Shown here: in pieces, positions 7,271 to 16,775 of the stretch
How positions within the stretch are numbered: the first letter of the stretch is position 1
How the letters are laid out: every line of letters starts with the position of its first letter
NCBI GenBank assembly: GCA_017936925.1
Contig: JAGBEP010000019.1
Location: 1 to 64,000, forward strand
DNA length: 64,000 nt
Reading direction: 5' to 3'
DNA from: Clostridia bacterium
GTDB taxonomy: Bacteria > Bacillota > Clostridia > TANB77 > CAG-508
Notes under the pieces: model-generated
Database searches by the model: none
What the model saw: the letters and a program-made list of their open reading frames with translations, nothing else
What the model was told of the DNA's origin: nothing
Made by a program: the position numbers and the translations under genes

Positions 7271-10200
7271 ATTTTTAACCCCCATTTATCTGAAATAAAC
7301 TTTTCGGCCCTTTGTAGCTCTCCGTCAGTCATTTTTTGTGGGTAAAAGTTAACAACCATATTTCTTGTGCTATTACTTATCTTGTTTTCAATCGCATTTG
7401 TCATATATTCCTTATTTTCTTTTGCAGTTAAAACCCTCTCTCCTTTATGTAGCCTTGCCACATAATTATCATATGGAACATAATCTAATCCTGTTGCATG
7501 TCCTGGTAATGAAGCTGTATTGATTTTAGCGGTAACGCTTAATAACCCCGACAGTTTAGAAGCAATACTTCTTGCTGTACCAAAGATACTATTAATTATT
7601 CTGCCATCTGATAGTCCATTTTGAAGACTAGTTAATATTTTTCTTCCTTCGTCCTCTGCTAAATTTCCTTCTCTAATTCCTTGCATGACCCTATCTATAT
7701 CACTTACGCCAGCCATTTGCAAAAGTGATTTCAGATTCTCGTCACTCATTCCATTTAAGAATGCCTTTAAATTATTCATACCTTCTTTCGTGAAATTCCC
7801 CTGTTCATCAAGCGCCTGTAGTACCTGTTCTATCATTACTTCTGCTGATGATACTAAGTATGGGGTTTCTTCTACAGTTACTCCTGTCATTTCTTGAATT
7901 TTCAATCTTAGTTTTTCAGGATATTGCGAAATTATTTCTGCGTAAATGTCATAAGAATCTGTTGCTAAGCTTTTCCATGCATTAACTACATCCTCTGAGT
8001 TTTCATTTGTTATAGATGTCATTCCTTTTAATTCTTCTGCTAGTGTTTTTAGCCTTACTTTTGAAGAGTTATAAGCAAGTTCATTCTTTCTTTTCTCTGA
8101 TTCATTACCATTTTCTACCGCTTCCTCCATTAATTTTTTGGACTGATTATTATAGTACTGCTGTTCTTTTATTCTTTCTTCAAAACTCCTTTTTATCAAC
8201 TTTCCATCTTTTTCATATGTAGCTGATATGCTCGCAGTTATTTTTTTCAAAGATTCTGATGATCCTTCTGTAAACAGTTCTAAATTATATTCATAGCTTT
8301 TTATATCTTCAGAATATAAATCAACAGTATCTCTTAAAGATTCACACTTTTTATCTAAATCATCGTATTTCGAAGTTAAATTACTAGCATCAGTTAAAGC
8401 TTCTTCGTATTCCTGTTTAGCCTTAGCCCTTTTTAATGGATGTCCAATCCCTATGCTCATATACTTTTCCCATTTATCTGAGGCCTTTTCAGTAGCCTGA
8501 TACATTGCTGACATTGCTGCTTCTCTTTCTTTTTCTGTTTCCAAAAGTTCTTGAGTTTTAGTTGTTTGTTCAGAAATAGCTTTATTGTATTTTTCCTGCC
8601 CTGCATTTAATATAGCTTCCGCTTCTTTTTTTAGTATCACATTATTAATCTCTGACTGCAATTCCTTATATTTGTCGATTACACCATCTGTTAGATTGAT
8701 TTCAACTCCTAGCGATTCTGCGAGCTGATTAGTTATTACTTCTGCTCTAGCTTCATAACCTACTTTAACTTTTCCATTTTCATCTACTATTTGAGTTAAT
8801 TCATTGTATAGATTTTTACAATATTCCAACTCATTTAGCTTTGAGTCTCTGCTGTCATCTATAGCCTTTCTTGTCTCTCTAATTGCTTCTGCTTCTTGCT
8901 TCGTCTTCTCTAAGGCTTCTGCGGAAGCCTCTGCTTGTTCTCTTGTCTCCTGAGTTGCATTTTTTATACTTTCTTGATAAGCGGTATAAGCTATTGTAAC
9001 ACCCGTTACTGCTACTGTTGCTATTCCTAATGGACTTTTTATAGCGCTAATTGCGCTCGCTAAAGTTTTGGAACTTTGAGTAGCACCTTCTGTTTGTCCT
9101 TTTAATACTCCTATAGCTCCTTTAAAAGTTCCAACACCTGTTACTACACCACCTATTGTTTTTACTGCTGCCCCACCAATTTTAATTGCAGGTCCAACTG
9201 CAACTACTAATGCACCCAGTTTTAATATAGTGTTTTTCGTTTCTTTATCTAATTCGGAAAACTTTTTAACTGCACTAGATATGTTGTTAAGCATTGGTTT
9301 AGCATCTTTTACTATTTCTCTTAGTGAAGGGGCAAGTTCATCGCCAAATTCTATAGCAAGTTTTGTAACTTCATTTTTAAGCATTATCATTTGAGACTCT
9401 GTAGTTTCATACCTCTTATCTGCTTCGTTCGTTAAAGCTATATTTTCTTCCCATGCTTTTGTTCCAGTTTCTATTGCTCTGTTAAATAAATCTCCTGAGT
9501 TTGCTGCTCTTAATAAAGAATCTCTTAGTCTAGTTTCTGTCAATCCCATTTCAGTAAGCATGGCAATTGCACTTTCGCCTTTATCTTCGGCATTACCTAG
9601 CCCTTGTATAAAGGCTGTAAGAGCTGATGTCGCATCTTCTTGCCACGCTTTCTTAAATTCCTCAGCTGTCATTCCTGCCACTGCTGAAAAATCTTCTAAG
9701 TTAGTTCCTGCCGTTATTAATTGTTGCACTTCTGTGCTTGTCATTCCTATACTTTGAGATAATTCTTTAAAGCTCTTAGAATCGTTTTTAGACATCAATT
9801 CTAATTCTCTTAAGGTCATTCCTGTTTGTTTTAAAACATTGTCTAGTTTTTCTCCGCTCATTTCAACAGCATTTTGCATTTTTACCATTGCTTTTGATAA
9901 TGCAGAGCCACCCATTTCAGCTTCTATTCCAACAGAACTTAAAGCTGTAGCTAGCCCCATTATTTGAGCTTCTGTCATTCCTACTTGATGTCCTGCCCCT
10001 GATAATCTCGTTGACATTTCCACAATATCTGCTTCTGTAGTAGCAAAGTTGTTTCCTAATTCAACAATTGTTGAACCTAATCTATCAAAATCTTTCTGAG
10101 ACATCTGTGTTACATTTGCAAATTTTGCTAATTGACTCGCAGCTTCTTCAGATGATAGATTTGTAGAATTACTTAAATCCATCATCGCTTTTGAAAAGCT

Positions 10201-11022
10201 TAGGATATTCTCTGTTTCAATTCCAAGTTGCCCTGCGCTCTCAGCTACCGCCGAAATTTCGCTTGCTGATGCAGGCATTTGCGTTGATAGTTTTAGTATT
10301 CCTTTTCTTAATTCTGCTAGCTCTTCTTCTGTAGCATCAACTGTTTTGGTTACACCTGTAAAAGCAGACTCAAAATCAACAGATGCTTTTACAGAAGCTA
10401 CTGCTAGTCCACCTGTTATTCCACTAACTATAGATAGTTTGTTACCAACTTTTTCTATCTTACTACCTATGTTTTTAATTGTTTCTCCATGTTCTATCCA
10501 TGCCTGACTTGATTTCTGTAATTTATTTGTTTGTTCACTTAAACTTTGATTCGTTTCTTTTATTGCATTATCTGTTGCCTGTTGCGCTGTTTGAGCCTTA
10601 ATTATCTTATTATTTGTCGTTTCTATGGTTTTTGCTAGTGTCTTGTGTCTATTCTCTTGTAATTCTAATTCTTCTTGTAATTTTTTAGCTTCCTCAGAAT
10701 CTTTTCCCATTGAAGTAGCTACAGCTTCATACTTACTTCTTAAAGATGCTATTGTTTCTTCTTGTTTTGAATATTCTTCTTGTAATGACTTTAAAAGATT
10801 TTTATTGTTTTCAACAACACTAGATTGCTGTTTGTATTTTTCTTTTAACAATTCTATTTTTTTGGCTAATAGGTCTGTGTTTTCATTGTTTCCTTTTAGT
10901 TGTGTTTGGTTAAGTTTTAATTGGTTGTTTAAGCTTGTTATTGTCTTCTCAGCATTTTTGACATTACTATTAAAATTATTTACATCAGCTTCAAACTGAA
11001 TCTGCTGCTTATTTTTTGACAT
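7267..11022 (-). CDS. Tape measure protein
   Basis: 1251 aa, the longest phage gene here. Long N-terminal coiled coil (1-160), then the phage tail tape-measure domain (about 215-560), with repeated helices such as SASEISAVAESAGQLGIETE. Hydrophobic helices occur at about 600-665, followed by more coiled coil. The C-terminal VPYDNYVARLHKGERVLTAK motif is a classic tape-measure ending (GExVLTxxE). It sets tail length and is carried inside the tube. Its ribosome binding site AAAGGAGG lies inside the frameshift extension of the chaperone gene. Confidence 0.9.
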   Translation of the reverse strand: MSKNKQQIQFEADVNNFNSNVKNAEKTITSLNNQLKLNQTQLKGNNENTDLLAKKIELLKEKYKQQSSVVENNKNLLKSLQEEYSKQEETIASLRSKYEAVATSMGKDSEEAKKLQEELELQENRHKTLAKTIETTNNKIIKAQTAQQATDNAIKETNQSLSEQTNKLQKSSQAWIEHGETIKNIGSKIEKVGNKLSIVSGITGGLAVASVKASVDFESAFTGVTKTVDATEEELAELRKGILKLSTQMPASASEISAVAESAGQLGIETENILSFSKAMMDLSNSTNLSSEEAASQLAKFANVTQMSQKDFDRLGSTIVELGNNFATTEADIVEMSTRLSGAGHQVGMTEAQIMGLATALSSVGIEAEMGGSALSKAMVKMQNAVEMSGEKLDNVLKQTGMTLRELELMSKNDSKSFKELSQSIGMTSTEVQQLITAGTNLEDFSAVAGMTAEEFKKAWQEDATSALTAFIQGLGNAEDKGESAIAMLTEMGLTETRLRDSLLRAANSGDLFNRAIETGTKAWEENIALTNEADKRYETTESQMIMLKNEVTKLAIEFGDELAPSLREIVKDAKPMLNNISSAVKKFSELDKETKNTILKLGALVVAVGPAIKIGGAAVKTIGGVVTGVGTFKGAIGVLKGQTEGATQSSKTLASAISAIKSPLGIATVAVTGVTIAYTAYQESIKNATQETREQAEASAEALEKTKQEAEAIRETRKAIDDSRDSKLNELEYCKNLYNELTQIVDENGKVKVGYEARAEVITNQLAESLGVEINLTDGVIDKYKELQSEINNVILKKEAEAILNAGQEKYNKAISEQTTKTQELLETEKEREAAMSAMYQATEKASDKWEKYMSIGIGHPLKRAKAKQEYEEALTDASNLTSKYDDLDKKCESLRDTVDLYSEDIKSYEYNLELFTEGSSESLKKITASISATYEKDGKLIKRSFEERIKEQQYYNNQSKKLMEEAVENGNESEKRKNELAYNSSKVRLKTLAEELKGMTSITNENSEDVVNAWKSLATDSYDIYAEIISQYPEKLRLKIQEMTGVTVEETPYLVSSAEVMIEQVLQALDEQGNFTKEGMNNLKAFLNGMSDENLKSLLQMAGVSDIDRVMQGIREGNLAEDEGRKILTSLQNGLSDGRIINSIFGTARSIASKLSGLLSVTAKINTASLPGHATGLDYVPYDNYVARLHKGERVLTAKENKEYMTNAIENKISNSTRNMVVNFYPQKMTDGELQRAEKFISDKWGLKI

Positions 11023-11025
11023 TGC

Positions 11026-11265
11026 TTAAACCTCCTTTGGATTTAACTTATAATTTTCGTAAGCTACTATGTTTTTCTGTATATTTTCCAAGAAGCGAAT
11101 ATCAGCGTTCCAAAAAGTCTGTTCATCTATTTCATTTATGTAAACGTAAAAGACATACATATCTGCCAATGTTTCGATATGTATGTCTGGAACTTTATAT
11201 ATTTTCCCATCTTTCTTTTTTTTGCTAGTAGCTTTTTTAAATGCTTCTTGGAATTTTAGTTTTTT
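11026..11265 (-). CDS. -1 frame extension of the tail assembly chaperone (gpGT-like)
   Basis: A minus-strand frame with no start codon of its own runs from the end of the 11256-11531 gene to TAA at 11026-11028, just before the tape-measure ATG. It reads KLKFQEAFKKATSKKKK, then KIYKVPDIHIETLADMYVFY and ends YKLNPKEV. The upstream gene ends A AAA AAC TAA (heptamer 11259-11265), a standard -1 slippery sequence. Slippage would make a fusion of about 168 aa. Siphophages commonly make such G/GT chaperone pairs immediately before the tape-measure gene. A one-base A deletion would give the same appearance. Confidence 0.75.
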   Translation of the reverse strand, partial: KKLKFQEAFKKATSKKKKDGKIYKVPDIHIETLADMYVFYVYINEIDEQTFWNADIRFLENIQKNIVAYENYKLNPKEV

Positions 11266-11531
11266 CTTTCTAATAATAAATCAACACCTATTTCGGCAAT
11301 TTCTACCATATCAATATCTTTTATTAAATCTAAAAAAGCTTCATAGGTAATGTCTTCGTTAGTTGCTCCTAAATATCCCGCATAAATTAATTTGTAATAA
11401 TCACTAAGTTTAGGCTCTACTTCTTTTACTTCTCTTAGTAGTTTTAAAACATCTAATTTGCTTCTTGTTTCCGCCTTTTCAATTGCTCTCGGTGTTATTT
11501 TTAAATTTATTTCTCTATCTTGAATCTTCAT
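11256..11531 (-). CDS. Tail assembly chaperone, short form (gpG-like)
   Basis: 91 aa, helical, beginning MKIQDREINLKITPRAIEKA. It lies between the major tail protein and the tape measure, the fixed position of tail assembly chaperones that bind the tape measure protein and recruit tail-tube subunits. The 3' end carries the slippery heptamer described for the extension. Start has CCTCC-complement AGGAGG upstream. Confidence 0.75.
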   Translation of the reverse strand: MKIQDREINLKITPRAIEKAETRSKLDVLKLLREVKEVEPKLSDYYKLIYAGYLGATNEDITYEAFLDLIKDIDMVEIAEIGVDLLLERKN

Positions 11532-11596
11532 CTTTTCCTCCTAAAAACAAATTAAAATACTGTAATAACAGCACTTTAATTTATTTTTAATTATAA

Positions 11597-11630
11597 AAAG
11601 CACAAGAGCATTAATTTGCCCTTGTGCTTT
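11597..11630 (-). terminator. Terminator after the major tail protein gene
   Basis: Thirteen-bp arms AAAGCACAAGAGC and GCCCTTGTGCTTT (one G-U pair) followed by a T-run on the minus strand. It would uncouple abundant major tail protein synthesis from the downstream chaperone and tape-measure genes. Confidence 0.75.
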
Positions 11631-11647
11631 ATCTTTTAACCTACTTC

Positions 11648-12205
11648 TTATCCAACTCCAGGAACTGATTTAACTAATTCAGGTGTAAATGCACTTAACC
11701 ACCTAGATTTTACATCTTCGTCTTTAATGTCTTTCTCAAATGCATCATAATAGAAAAATCCATTTTCATCTTTTCTTGCTACGAACTCAAAATCTTTCAT
11801 TTCAATTTCTGTAGTGTCATTATTTACTTTAATATTGAATCCTTTTACATCATCCATATTTGGAAAAGCTATGTATTTGATGTTTCCATCCATGTCTTCT
11901 ATTATTGCTGTAAGAATGATTTTTTTAGGTTTAATATCATCTCCATAGCCATATATTCCTTCTTTTAGACCTTCGTTTGTCATTCCCATTACATCTCTTT
12001 GAACAGTAGTAGCAGCATGTCCTGTCATCGTGACATTAACTTGTTTAACTTTCTTTTTAGTTTTTACAACTGCTCCTTCGCATTTTTTCTCAACTGTTTC
12101 TGTTTCTGAATTTCCGTCTAATGTGCCAATACAACCAAAGCTTACTGCTGCTTTTTCATCAATTGTTATTGTGGCTTGACGTATTTTATAGTCTTCAAAG
12201 TCCAT
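11648..12205 (-). CDS. Major tail protein
   Basis: 185 aa, beginning MDFEDYKIRQATITIDEKAA. Beta-rich, with strand-forming VKQVNVTMTGHAAT and a region on contacts with virion partners (DMDGNIKYIAFP). Size, position between connector genes and the tail chaperone, and the isolated terminator behind it all fit the tail-tube subunit of phi13-like siphophages. Start overlaps the stop of the upstream gene (TAATG). Confidence 0.75.
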   Translation of the reverse strand: MDFEDYKIRQATITIDEKAAVSFGCIGTLDGNSETETVEKKCEGAVVKTKKKVKQVNVTMTGHAATTVQRDVMGMTNEGLKEGIYGYGDDIKPKKIILTAIIEDMDGNIKYIAFPNMDDVKGFNIKVNNDTTEIEMKDFEFVARKDENGFFYYDAFEKDIKDEDVKSRWLSAFTPELVKSVPGVG

Positions 12206-12645
12206 TATAATACCTCCTCAATTTTTTTATTCAAATGGTCCGTTAGTCCATTTGTGATTTTTGTACTTTGACTTTCAAGAGCCTTGTTAAAAAACTCTTG
12301 TTTTCCTTTTTTTCTTTGACGTATTCCACGTCCTTCATCTGGAAAAATTAAATAACCGAAATCTTTCGATTTCGGTCTTATTTTTGTTTGTATTTTAATT
12401 CCTAAGTCATATCTGATTTTTTCTAATGAATCAGACTGTTTTGCATGTGTTTTTGGAGCTCCTTTGGTAAAATGTTCATATTTAGAAAGTGGCATTCTTT
12501 TATATACCTCTTTTTCTAATATCTTACCTGCTTCCCCCCACATATAGTTATTAATTTCAAATTCAGCACTCTTAGGTAGTAACTTAAATTTTTTTACTTG
12601 TTCTTCTATATCTTTAAAATTTACAGATAATTGATTATAGCTCAT
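12205..12645 (-). CDS. HK97 gp10-like tail completion protein
   Basis: About 146 aa from MSYNQLSVNFKDIEEQVKKF. The longer reading to 12693 overlaps the previous gene and is not preferred. It has the basic helix-rich composition and late GFLIF-like element (FGYLIFPDEGRGIRQ) typical of HK97 gp10-type neck proteins. It sits between the head-closure genes and the major tail protein, where tail terminator and completion proteins are encoded. Confidence 0.6.
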   Translation of the reverse strand: MSYNQLSVNFKDIEEQVKKFKLLPKSAEFEINNYMWGEAGKILEKEVYKRMPLSKYEHFTKGAPKTHAKQSDSLEKIRYDLGIKIQTKIRPKSKDFGYLIFPDEGRGIRQRKKGKQEFFNKALESQSTKITNGLTDHLNKKIEEVL

Positions 12646-12977
12646 TGTATTCTCTCCGGTCTTTCGAAAATATAAGTATTCATGTCCACCCATTTATTTG
12701 TGTCGCCTACTTTTATATCATCTGGATCCATTTGAATGAATCTTAAATTAATATCTTCAAAGGCTTTAATTATTTCACTATCTTTAATTGTTTGTTCACC
12801 ATCATAGACGTAAATAATTTCAATAGTTCGAACATATGAACCACAATTATTTTTCTTAAGAGTGCCTTTTCTTATAATAATATAATTGTAGTCTTCAACC
12901 TCATTTTCATATATTCTTTGATTTCCAACGGGTAATTTAAAGCTTTCTGCAACTTGTATTATTTTGTTGTCAGTCAT
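12642..12977 (-). CDS. Minor neck / tail terminator protein
   Basis: 111 aa beginning MTDNKIIQVAESFKLPVGNQ. It contains IEIIYVYDGEQTIKDSEIIK, similar in style to the small tail-terminator proteins that follow gp10-like proteins or precede them in Clostridium and Listeria prophages. Ribosome binding site AAAGGAG. It overlaps its downstream neighbour by four bases. Function assigned from order. Confidence 0.5.
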   Translation of the reverse strand: MTDNKIIQVAESFKLPVGNQRIYENEVEDYNYIIIRKGTLKKNNCGSYVRTIEIIYVYDGEQTIKDSEIIKAFEDINLRFIQMDPDDIKVGDTNKWVDMNTYIFERPERIQ

Positions 12978-13323
12978 ATTTTTCTCCTTTATTAGTAGCT
13001 ATTTGAAGATAAATATATAAATTTATATTATCTGAACTGTCTTTTTTAACAACATCGTATATTTCATCATCAATTTTTATTTTTATATTTTTAGGTAAGC
13101 TTCTATATGGAACTTTAAGTTTTTTATTAATTGTATATCCTAAAGAATTAGCTACGTAATTATCATTATCTCTAATAGTCATTGTTTGAAAAGGTAGTTT
13201 TCCAATACTTTCAAATTTTTCACCTGTTTTAATCTTTTGAATATTTCTAATAGTTTTTATAGAACCATATTCTAAAAAACCTTCGTTATATGTGCTATGC
13301 TTTACTTTTACTTTTTCATTCAT
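12970..13323 (-). CDS. Head-tail joining (head closure) protein
   Basis: About 117 aa from MNEKVKVKHSTYNEGFLEYG, preceded by GGAG. Beta-rich small protein; the position after the connector gene and before the neck genes matches the SPP1 gp16 / HK97 gp7-type head-closure slot. It overlaps both neighbours by eight bases, as is normal for a packed structural operon. Confidence 0.6.
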   Translation of the reverse strand: MNEKVKVKHSTYNEGFLEYGSIKTIRNIQKIKTGEKFESIGKLPFQTMTIRDNDNYVANSLGYTINKKLKVPYRSLPKNIKIKIDDEIYDVVKKDSSDNINLYIYLQIATNKGEKYD

Positions 13324-13612
13324 CAGAATTCTCCACTTTTTCATTTATTGCATATTTTAGCTGTAAATTTTGTAATTCATTCAAAAAATTTTGTTCAAAA
13401 TACTCTTTTGAGTAGCTTCTTGTATATCTACAGTAGTCTTTAAGAAGTCCTAAAGCCACTAAATCTTCTTTATATTTAATAGCAGTACCTGTTTTTTCAT
13501 TCAGGTACTGCTTAGCTTCTTCAATTAATTCTTTTATGCTATCATCTTCGTCATTCCAAGTAATATGTAGATATTTTTTTACTTTTTCAAGTAAATCTTG
13601 AATGTCCTCCAA
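13316..13612 (-). CDS. Head-tail connector protein (gp6-like)
   Basis: 98 aa helical protein beginning MEDIQDLLEKVKKYLHITWN. It has the YLHITWNDEDDSIKELIEEA pattern characteristic of the DNA-packaging gp6-like connector family, in which a helical bundle of about 100 residues forms a ring below the portal. It follows the capsid gene directly. Confidence 0.75.
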   Translation of the reverse strand: MEDIQDLLEKVKKYLHITWNDEDDSIKELIEEAKQYLNEKTGTAIKYKEDLVALGLLKDYCRYTRSYSKEYFEQNFLNELQNLQLKYAINEKVENSDE

Positions 13613-13630
13613 GGTTAATCACCTCAATTT

Positions 13631-14827
13631 TTAAACTTTTTCTGTCTGTTCATCTGAATTATTAGGTGTTTCAATTGTATTATTTACTACAATTGGAGCT
13701 ACTAATGTTGCTTCTTCTAATTCAGATATGTCTACTAATAAGAAAGAATCATTGTCCTCAGGAAATCCATTTCCATACATTTTTCCTATATATGTTGTTT
13801 CATCTTCTAAGAACTTATAGTGTTCAGAACTCTCTATTTTTCGAGTAGACCCTATTCCCATAAAGTATTTTTTAGCAATTCCGACAATTGCTTTTCCTTT
13901 TTCAGCAGCTGGACTTTGAACTACATCTGTTGGAAATGGTAGTACGTTATTTGAATAAGTTCCATTTGTGTTTAAGACTGTTGTTGCAGGAAATATTTTT
14001 GTTAGATAATCTACTGGATTTACTACCATTAATAATTTAGTTACGGCTCTTTTTCCATCTTTAGTTAGTTTAGCTGCTAAAGCTCCCATTGTTTTTGGTT
14101 TTAAGTCTGTTATTTTAATAGCTTCTTTTTTTGGATATACTCCTTCAACTACATTTCCAGCTAAATTTCTGTTCATTCCTATTGGTTTTTCTTTTCCATC
14201 TCCGTCAACCATTCCTTCTTCTAAACCTATACTTAATGCTTCAACAATGCATTTTCTTATGAAAGTATCTAGCCACGCTGGACCTAAATCCATATGAGCT
14301 TTTGCTATAGGTAAAAATGCACTTAATTTATATAAGTTTGCTGGTTTCTTTTCAAAGCCTGATGATAATTCCTTTTTTATCTCATCTGTTAAGCCTCCCC
14401 ACCAAGCTGGATTAATGTCTCCAGTTCTGACAATAACTTCAATCATTCCTGTAACGTTTTGGAAATCTATTTTCGAAAGTAATGGATGTTCAGAAACTAA
14501 ATCTTCGAAAATTCTATCTATAATTGTTGTTGGCATTGCTACTTCTATATTACTTAATGATTGTTCCGCCTTAATTGCTTTTGCTATTTTACTATAATAT
14601 TCTTTTTCCTCTGATGTCAATAATTTTGCTCCTCTAGCTGTCATAATCATATTATCTTGATTAGTTTCTCTAAATAATTTTGCTGTTTCTCTTGTAGCTT
14701 CTTGTGCTGCATATTGCATAATTTTGGTCATGACTTTTGCTTGAGCTTCATTATCTCCACTTTTTATTGCTTCTTTCATTTCATTTTCTAATTCTTCATT
14801 AGATAGTTTTAAATCTGGGTTTTCCAT
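13631..14827 (-). CDS. Major capsid protein, HK97 family
   Basis: 398 aa. Helical, charged N-terminal delta/scaffolding region (about 1-110, ENPDLKLSNEELENEMKEAI) followed by the HK97-fold core. The core begins around SNIEVAMPTTIIDRIFEDLV and contains ALSIGLEEGMVDGDGKEKPI, a signature of this family. It follows the ClpP-like protease gene that would remove the N-terminal region. The C-terminus has an unusual Thr/Asn/Glu-rich tail. Good ribosome binding site AGGAGG. Confidence 0.85.
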   Translation of the reverse strand: MENPDLKLSNEELENEMKEAIKSGDNEAQAKVMTKIMQYAAQEATRETAKLFRETNQDNMIMTARGAKLLTSEEKEYYSKIAKAIKAEQSLSNIEVAMPTTIIDRIFEDLVSEHPLLSKIDFQNVTGMIEVIVRTGDINPAWWGGLTDEIKKELSSGFEKKPANLYKLSAFLPIAKAHMDLGPAWLDTFIRKCIVEALSIGLEEGMVDGDGKEKPIGMNRNLAGNVVEGVYPKKEAIKITDLKPKTMGALAAKLTKDGKRAVTKLLMVVNPVDYLTKIFPATTVLNTNGTYSNNVLPFPTDVVQSPAAEKGKAIVGIAKKYFMGIGSTRKIESSEHYKFLEDETTYIGKMYGNGFPEDNDSFLLVDISELEEATLVAPIVVNNTIETPNNSDEQTEKV

Positions 14828-14839
14828 TTTAAATTCCTC

Positions 14840-15646
14840 CTATTTTTTAAAAATTTCATTAAAAAAAGACACTACTAAAGTGTCTTGATTTTTATTATTT
14901 GATTGTTTATTTTTTTCTTCTTGTAAATCGTTTAAATCTATTTTTATTTGATTTACTACTTTTTGAGCTATTTTTTCTGACAATTCTTCGTCAATTACTA
15001 CTTTTGTATTATTTTTTTCTGCTTCTTGTTGTTTTATTTTATTTACTAAATTCATAATAAATCTATTAGCATGTTGATTTACTGCTTCGTTTTCTTCAAC
15101 TTCAATAATTTCATCAGCAAATCCCATTTCTACGCATTCCTTAGATGTTAAATATGTTTCTGCTTCTAAAAGTTCTTCCAGTTTTTCTTCTGTAATATTA
15201 ACTTTTGATAAATATGCTGCTTTATAAGCTTCTGCAATCTTGTCCATATCGTCAGCAGTTTTTCTTAATTCTTTGGCGTTTCCTCCTGTATATGTCCAAC
15301 AATTATGAATCATGATTAATGCTGTATTTGGTACATATATTTTATCTCCAGCCATGGCTACTACTGAGGCTGCTGATGCTGCAATTCCATCTACATAAAC
15401 ATTTATTTTAGCTTTATGTTGTTTTAATAAATTATATATTGCTAATCCTTCAAAAGTTGAACCTCCATATGAATTTATATGTACATCTAGTTCTGATACA
15501 TCCCCCAAAGCTTCTAAATCTTCTTTAAATCCAGATGCAGATACATCAGTGTCATACCACTCATATGAAACTATATCTCCATAAATAAATAGTTTAGCTT
15601 TGTTATTTTCTACATCAGAAAAACTATAGTATTTATTTTTTCTCAT
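14840..15646 (-). CDS. ClpP-like head maturation (prohead) protease
   Basis: 268 aa. The ClpP fold is clear: INSYGGSTFEGLAIYNLL oxyanion region, catalytic Ser in VDGIAASAASVVAMAGD, and His in NTALIMIHNCWTYTGG. The C-terminal 70 residues are charged and helical and probably tether the protease in the prohead. It overlaps the portal gene by 14 bases and precedes the capsid gene, the standard HK97 order. Confidence 0.9.
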   Translation of the reverse strand: MRKNKYYSFSDVENNKAKLFIYGDIVSYEWYDTDVSASGFKEDLEALGDVSELDVHINSYGGSTFEGLAIYNLLKQHKAKINVYVDGIAASAASVVAMAGDKIYVPNTALIMIHNCWTYTGGNAKELRKTADDMDKIAEAYKAAYLSKVNITEEKLEELLEAETYLTSKECVEMGFADEIIEVEENEAVNQHANRFIMNLVNKIKQQEAEKNNTKVVIDEELSEKIAQKVVNQIKIDLNDLQEEKNKQSNNKNQDTLVVSFFNEIFKK

Positions 15647-16763
15647 TTTTTCCTCCTTCCTTTATTTCTTCATAATTTTTTGTAATATATCTTTTATTAG
15701 CCCAAGCTTCATCGATTTGTTCTTCTCCTAAAGCTCTCATTAACTCATTGTGCGTAAATCCATTTCGTTTTAAAATATCCAAACTGCTTGTTGAATCGAG
15801 CATATTTATATATTCAGCTTTGCTAATATCGATTTTCATTTTTGAACCTTCTTTGTAGGCATTAACACCATAAAGTTTTCTATTAACTTCATCTTGCAAC
15901 AGTTTAGCTGTTGGTTTCCCTGTGAAAGTAAAAAGATTCTTGGTTTCTTCTTTTATTTCCGATAATTCGCCTTTTAATACGCTTCTAGGCATATTAAAAG
16001 CTATCGACACCATGTTGATAGCTCCATCTATTATTTTTTGAATATCTTCTGAACTTGTAGAAGATTTCTTTTCACTTTCAGTAAAATCAAAACCTTCTTC
16101 CATTGGTATAACTGCATTTTCACTTGAAAAATATGATTTAAACTTTTCCCTAATTGCATTCTGCAGTTTTGTTTGATCGTCGAACTTTTGTGACCACGAT
16201 GTATTAAGTTTTACTTTTCCCTTTATTCCTCTTGAAGATTTGTAATCTCCAGCAGTGACAGCAATTAATTCTCCATAGCTATTAAAAACATTGTCAAGTA
16301 ATTGCTTTATTTTTGAATTATTTAGCTTTAAGTAAAATACATCTTCCATATAATAAGTTTTATTAAATATTAGCTCTTTAACTTTTACGTTCTCAAAAGA
16401 TGTTTGATATAATGTTTTGTCTTTAGGAGTAAAAGAATCTGCTAAGTAATACATACCTAACTCTTTGATTATTAAAGCTTCATTCTCATAATACAATTTC
16501 CATATTACTTCTTGCCAAAATTCAGTTGCATTTTGATTTTGATTAGGTTCTATATTGAATCTATAATAGTTTTCTTCAAAAACTTCTTTTTTCTGTTTAT
16601 ATGTTCTAAATTCAGAATTGGCTATCATTTTAGCTATTATATTTATTGCACTTGCGATAGCTAATTCTTTGTAATATATTTCTTTAGTTAGTTTTTCTGT
16701 GTAACTATTATAAAATGTATCATTCTTATTAAAAAATCTTCCAAAAATATCTTTTATGCTCAT
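15633..16763 (-). CDS. Portal protein, HK97 family
   Basis: 376 aa beginning MSIKDIFGRFFNKND. The IASAINIIAKMIANSEFRTY helix and the later NMPRSVLKGELSEIKEETKN region are characteristic of phage portal proteins of the HK97 group. It would form the dodecameric DNA entry ring at one capsid vertex. Situated between TerL and the protease. Confidence 0.85.
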   Translation of the reverse strand: MSIKDIFGRFFNKNDTFYNSYTEKLTKEIYYKELAIASAINIIAKMIANSEFRTYKQKKEVFEENYYRFNIEPNQNQNATEFWQEVIWKLYYENEALIIKELGMYYLADSFTPKDKTLYQTSFENVKVKELIFNKTYYMEDVFYLKLNNSKIKQLLDNVFNSYGELIAVTAGDYKSSRGIKGKVKLNTSWSQKFDDQTKLQNAIREKFKSYFSSENAVIPMEEGFDFTESEKKSSTSSEDIQKIIDGAINMVSIAFNMPRSVLKGELSEIKEETKNLFTFTGKPTAKLLQDEVNRKLYGVNAYKEGSKMKIDISKAEYINMLDSTSSLDILKRNGFTHNELMRALGEEQIDEAWANKRYITKNYEEIKEGGKNEKK

Positions 16764-16775
16764 GTTTTTTCCTTT

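Noticed and set aside
10625-10999. 124-codon plus-strand ORF
   Set aside because: Antisense to the coiled-coil part of the tape measure gene, with no start signals.
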